Shown here: one piece after another, positions 50,488 through 52,418 of the stretch
How the letters are laid out: each line of letters opens with the position of its first letter
How positions within the stretch are numbered: position 1 is the first letter of the stretch
Position numbers and translations under genes: made by a program
Source: Welwitschia mirabilis
Taxonomy: Eukaryota; Gnetophyta; Gnetopsida; Welwitschiales
Length of the DNA: 52,418 nucleotides
Assembly (NCBI GenBank): GCA_051453625.1
Contig: JBOZIK010000001.1
Span: 254,024,647-254,077,064, forward strand
Direction of reading: 5' to 3'
The notes under the pieces: model-generated
The model's database searches: none
Told to the model about the DNA's origin: nothing
What the model saw: only the letters and a program-made list of their open reading frames with translations

Positions 50488-51690
50488 TGTTGCGATGCCA
50501 ACTTAGATGTATTTGATAGGGTATTTTGAGTTGTTTTGCAGATAAACTAATAGATAATTGCCAAGTTCCTATGACAATTTAGAATCCAGGAGCATAAGAC
50601 AAAAACATGCAGTTTATCAGATAATTCATGAGCATTTCATGCAGATATGAATAAATTGTATTTTTAGATGATTATTCCTGCAAACAACAAGATATCACAC
50701 TGACAAAGGATGAAGAAAAGACTATTGTTCCCTATTTCGTCCACACGACAGTCAGGACAAAAACCCTAATTCAGCGACAGATAGACTTATTTCTAGATAA
50801 CTTGAAGTTAAACTGAACATCTTCTCGTTAGACATCATCATCCACATCATCGTCCAGATGACACTAGTGGATGACATCTCCAGAATCAATCAATAATAGT
50901 TTGCATGAAGATCACAAGCAGTAAATGGAAGCTAAATAGATAACTCTTTGTCAATCCTTGTCATCTTCTTAATCATCCAGACGACTATAAGGATGATAAT
51001 GTTCTCTATTACTTTTACATAATGTATTCCCAAGTTATCACCTATTATTTGCGACTTTCCCTTACATGTTAGCTAGAGTTTTTACTTTACCTTTCTATCA
51101 GTTTACCTTTCCTTTCTGTCTATAAATAAAGATCTCCTCCTTGACCCCTAATCATCTTCTACAGTATCTGACATTCTCGTGACAGGAGATCTTGGGACCG
51201 GAGAACCATCTTGTAATTCAGAGAGACATTACCTTGGTATTGAGTAGCGTATCCTCCATTGAGGAATGACTACTTTGTGATACAGATGCTTTTTATATCT
51301 TTAATATGAATTACTCTTTTGTTAGTAATTGTAGGAACTTATTCCTCATAGTTTATATTGTTCTAGATTCGTGACAGGTTTCTTTAATTATAGATTATGA
51401 GGGCAGCCTTCGTTAAGGTTGAGCTTGATTAGATTAGACACATTGCTATTTCTTTCATAGATTAGTTTTGCATTTTTATTCTATTTCATGCATTGCAATT
51501 TATTTTAGTAGACTAAGGTTACATATTTCTCTTTGAAATCAACTCTTTATTGTCTATACCATTAGCCTTCAACGGAATTACAACATTCAGATCACTCCAT
51601 CTATACTAGTGTGTTGTATTTTGCATCTTATTTATAATTTGCAGGATTGAGATCAAAAAGTGAAACATTGCATAAATACACACTGCAACA
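50488..51690 (+). mobile_element. 5' LTR of an Athila/Tat-type Ty3/gypsy element (family A)
   Basis: A 1203-base LTR with matching 6-base inverted ends, TGTTGC...GCAACA. Its final 79 bases recur at 1-79. A TATAAATA box lies at 51121-51128. The 3' end abuts a primer site, and no polypurine tract precedes the 5' end, so this is the upstream LTR of an element that continues past the window. The bases before it, ttaaa, would be one copy of the target duplication. Confidence 0.85.
51121..51128 (+). promoter_or_regulatory. TATA box of the family A LTR
   Basis: TATAAATA followed by an A/G- and C-rich stretch, as expected at a U3/R boundary. Confidence 0.6.
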
Positions 51691-51692
51691 AA

Positions 51693-51710
51693 TTGGCGCC
51701 ATTCTTGGGG
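51693..51710 (+). other. Primer-binding site of family A
   Basis: TTGGCGCCATTCTTGGGG, two bases after the LTR end. It resembles the TTGGCGCCGTTGCCGGGG site of plant Athila-like Ty3/gypsy elements. Confidence 0.82.
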
Positions 51711-51988
51711 AAGGCTGCTTGGAAATCAAGAGTTGTCGTTGCTTTAATGGATATTCCGAATATTCACTGCAGCATTGGTATACTAGTATACTCTATAAGT
51801 ATTTCATTTCAGTTTTTAATTTTTTACTAACCATTGACGTCTTTTTCGTCGTCCAGATGTCACTGTTGGATGATAGTCCCCTTTTCTGCTTTTCCTTGTT
51901 CTGTGGTTTTTTGTGTCTTTTGCTTCTGTCATCTCAAGTATCATCCAGATGATGTATAGGACGATGCATAGATTAGCACTAAAACTGA
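51711..51988 (+). other. Leader between primer site and gag in family A
   Basis: About 280 bases containing two of the five dyad motifs. The 101-codon frame at 51647-51952 crosses the LTR end and primer site and is not taken as a gene. Confidence 0.6.
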
Positions 51989-52418
51989 ATGATTAAAATT
52001 AGAAAAGGTGAAAAATATCAGAGAGAGCAACAACTCATTGTAGAAAATATCCAAGAAGGTTTTCTAAATTTTGAATTTGAAAATCAAAACAGCCCAAGTA
52101 CACAAACTTTAGAATTTCCTAAAATTTTTGATTGTAATTCTGTAAGTGAATTTGATTTTAATTTTGAAGAATTAAATACCATGTCGACCTCTTATTAAAA
52201 ACAACCTATCTCACCAAATCCATCACCCATCATTGGAACTATTACTCATACTCTTTCTCAACCAAACACTCATTCAACTCTGAGAGATCTCATAGCCAAT
52301 AAAAGACTTAAAATTCAAAACCCTTTTGACTTATCTCCTGGCGATGACGTAGAATTGAAAAACCTAAATGTTTATTCCACCTTTAGAGGAGAACCTGATG
52401 AAGACCCCCTACAACATA
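51989..52418 (+). pseudogene. Ty3/gypsy gag, 5' part, one in-frame stop, runs off the window
   Basis: Starts at ATG 51989 and stays in one frame to the window edge except for a TAA at 52196-52198, probably a decayed CAA. The N-terminal ~100 residues are polar (Asn-, Glu- and Phe-rich). The later part has ELKNLNVYSTFRGEPDEDPL and a final QH, matching the plant gypsy gag signature F-x-G-x-x-x-EDP-x-x-H. Gag would form the particle around the element RNA. The better-preserved frame and clean LTR ends suggest a younger insertion than the others here. The rest of gag and all of pol lie outside the window. Confidence 0.75.

Larger units (their letters stand above)
50737..51964 (+). repeat. Five dispersed dyad motifs in the family A LTR and leader
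   Basis: A motif TCRTCC - 12 or 13 bases starting AGAYG or ACACG - GGAYRA occurs at 50737-50760, 50850-50874, 50973-50996, 51849-51873 and 51941-51964. The arms are complementary or nearly so (best copy ATCATCC/GGATGAT, 7 of 7, at 50972-50997), giving a short stem with a 12-13-base loop in DNA or RNA. Confidence 0.7.

Noticed and set aside
51647-51952. 101-codon frame at the right LTR
   Set aside because: It starts inside the LTR and crosses the LTR end and the primer-binding site, so it is not a plausible protein.
1-52418. CRISPR arrays, bacterial operons, tRNA and rRNA genes
   Set aside because: I saw no regularly spaced repeat-spacer pattern, no ribosome-binding-site-led gene runs and no tRNA A/B box pair. 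The DNA is plainly eukaryotic.

Overview
The window looks like repeat-dominated nuclear DNA from a land plant with a large, slowly purged genome. It is very AT-rich. It holds layered, decayed plant-type LTR retrotransposons (Ty3/gypsy with Tat-like and Athila-like features, and Ty1/copia) and one intact plant-style COPT/Ctr copper transporter gene. A gymnosperm would fit the old nested insertions, but the sequence does not prove it.

Layout. 1-79 is the 3' end of an LTR (family A). 80-4438 is the decayed internal region of a minus-strand Tat-like Ty3/gypsy element (RT, protease, gag, primer site), followed by its truncated LTR (4439-~5660). About 5670-25140 is a tandem dimer of a non-coding LTR element (family B: LTR, internal, LTR, partial internal). 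Three later insertions broke it: a solo Tat-type LTR (7248-8813), a complete nested element with 1.8-kb LTRs and a 5-bp target duplication (13947-22858), and a copia 5' LTR plus gag (25141-26656). 26661-42760 is AT-rich DNA with microsatellites, assembly gaps and decayed coding stretches I cannot name; the best lies on the minus strand at 38757-40600. 42760-45340 is the only gene-like island. It carries the copper transporter (44393-44929, minus), upstream copies of an 8-mer containing the GTAC copper-response core, and a possible small spliced transcription unit (43199-43690, minus). 45343-50487 is repeat-derived DNA with a dead Athila-type protease relic near 48.1-48.3 kb. 50488-52418 is the 5' LTR, primer site, leader and gag start of a younger-looking Athila/Tat-type element that runs off the window.

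The copper transporter is the only intact gene I can support. Most coding relics are interrupted by stops of the kind expected from C-to-T decay, and several LTR termini have changed TG to TA or CA to TA in the same way. I found no bacterial-type system, CRISPR array, tRNA or rRNA. The most interesting leads are the copper-response motif cluster, the dyad motifs in the right-edge LTR and leader, and the unrecognised decayed coding region at 38.8-40.6 kb.
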